This document shows positions 63,210 to 64,000 of a stretch of DNA of 64,000 bases, piece after piece. Every line of letters starts with the position of its first letter. Within the stretch, counting starts at the first letter, position 1. This DNA is from Forficula auricularia. Lineage: Eukaryota; Arthropoda; Insecta; Dermaptera; Forficulidae. Below the pieces are notes generated by a model. That model was not told the origin of the DNA. It saw nothing but the letters and a program-made list of their open reading frames with translations, and did no database searches. The stretch spans positions 19,471,573-19,535,572 of the forward strand of contig JALMQS010000128.1 in NCBI GenBank assembly GCA_024734495.1, read 5' to 3'. The translations under genes and the position numbers were made by a program.

Positions 63210-63880
63210 CTTAAATAGTTGGTAAATGGCAAAGATTTTCATTTTTTGACCCTCCGCCCCACCCCCCACCCTCCATTTCGAGCGGTTAGTTTTTGCATTT
63301 TAGACTTCCTGGGACCCACTGATTATGTATACAAAATTTGGTTTAGTTTGGTAAATGGCCAAGATTTTCATTTTTTGACCCTTCGCCCCCCCCTCATTTC
63401 GGGCAGTTAGTTTTTGCATTTTTAAACTTCTAGGGGTCCACTGATTATGTATACAAAATTTGGTTGAGTTATGCTCAAACGACCTAGATTTTAATTTTTA
63501 ACCCCCCTCGATCCCCCTTAATTTTGGGTCGATATGCACCAAAATCTAATCAGCTCTTAATCTCAATGGACCAAAACTACGTGTGAAATTTGGTTTCGAT
63601 ATTCACACTAGTTTTTGAGCTAACTCGTACACAAATTTGGTAACGCACAGACTAACTAACAGACATTTTGACAAAACAATTATTATCTCGAAAAATATAA
63701 TTTTTTCGATGTTCACTTATTAGAGCTTTTTTGTAGAGCGAAATGCCATGGTTTCGCTCAATTTTTTTAATCGAAATAGTTTCATCCGTTTTATAGATAT
63801 TTTGAAAAAAAGAAGGAAAAAAACCACTTTTTTCATGCACGATTACAATAATTGACTATACCCTGTATGGTAAAGTAAAA
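63210..63880 (+). repeat. Minisatellite-bearing element M (copy d)
   Basis: Three units with CATTTTTTGACCC and C-rich tracts are followed by the constant half ending ACCCTGTATGGTAAAGTAAA. The left terminus is missing. Confidence 0.8.
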
Positions 63881-64000
63881 ATATAAGACCTAAGAACATT
63901 ACTTTTTTCTTATATTAATTAGATACGTATTACTAACAAATATGTTGTAAGATTACAATATCTACTGGTATGTAATATTACTAAAAAATGTTGAGGCCGG

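Overview
The window is AT-rich, repeat-dense eukaryotic DNA, most likely from an arthropod and probably an insect. That call rests on the element mix: mariner, Tigger/pogo and hAT DNA transposons, jockey- and R2-like LINEs, Penelope-type sequence, several tRNA-derived SINE families, and very few host coding exons. There are no bacterial operons, no real tRNA or rRNA genes and no CRISPR. It is an assembly: it opens with a pure C run (1-207) followed by G and T runs, and has a 100-N gap at 53316-53415.

Layout. 0-9 kb: a foldback, two SINEs, a 450-bp tandem duplication, a Tigger/pogo relic (4840-5620) whose C-terminus keeps a PCNA-binding-type motif, hAT ends and a minus-strand LTR. 9.9-10.6 kb: two foldbacks with hammerhead-type motifs. 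12.8-20.3 kb: a poly(A) retroposon family, ribozyme-bearing repeats, a Helitron-like block with nested SINE, a CCGACTTC-ended element, and a hAT-like repeat split by a LINE with target-site duplication (TSD). 20.9-30.2 kb: short palindromic elements with 12-bp TSDs, a transposon-type protein relic, a SINE with 13-bp TSD, a mauritiana-like mariner split by a probable solo LTR, an inverted tRNA-like foldback, a hAT MITE with 8-bp TSD and a LINE C-terminal relic. 31.9-34.5 kb: a 5'-truncated jockey-like LINE with a fully open reverse transcriptase frame and poly(A) tail, the best coding sequence here. 37.95-38.21 kb: one convincing host exon (minus). 40-46.5 kb: a TTAA-flanked minisatellite MITE, C-rich minisatellite elements, a large foldback carrying a hammerhead motif and invaded by a second mariner, a Penelope-type GIY-YIG endonuclease fragment, and a 5'-inverted jockey relic. 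46.7-48 kb: an R2-like endonuclease-domain relic and duplicated LRR-like host exon fragments. 48.1-51.2 kb: more ribozyme-bearing foldbacks and a second Helitron-like block. 53.4-55.05 kb: the 3' end and LTR of a probable Ty3/Gypsy element. 55.4-64 kb: two very large inverted repeats, satellites with a terminal hairpin, and a MITE with a nested hammerhead foldback.

The most interesting system is a set of hammerhead-type ribozyme motifs: seven with intact core letters in four sequence subfamilies, plus degenerate ones. They sit mostly inside palindromic repeats and co-occur with a Penelope-type GIY-YIG fragment, which fits Penelope-like elements or derived retrozyme-like repeats. All carry one extra base after the conserved CTGANGA and a self-complementary helix III, which suggests dimeric cleavage. 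A second lead is a palindromic mini-element (54-165 bp) whose three copies each have a 12-bp TSD. Coordinates of repeats were read by eye; family names are from motif recognition, not database searches.
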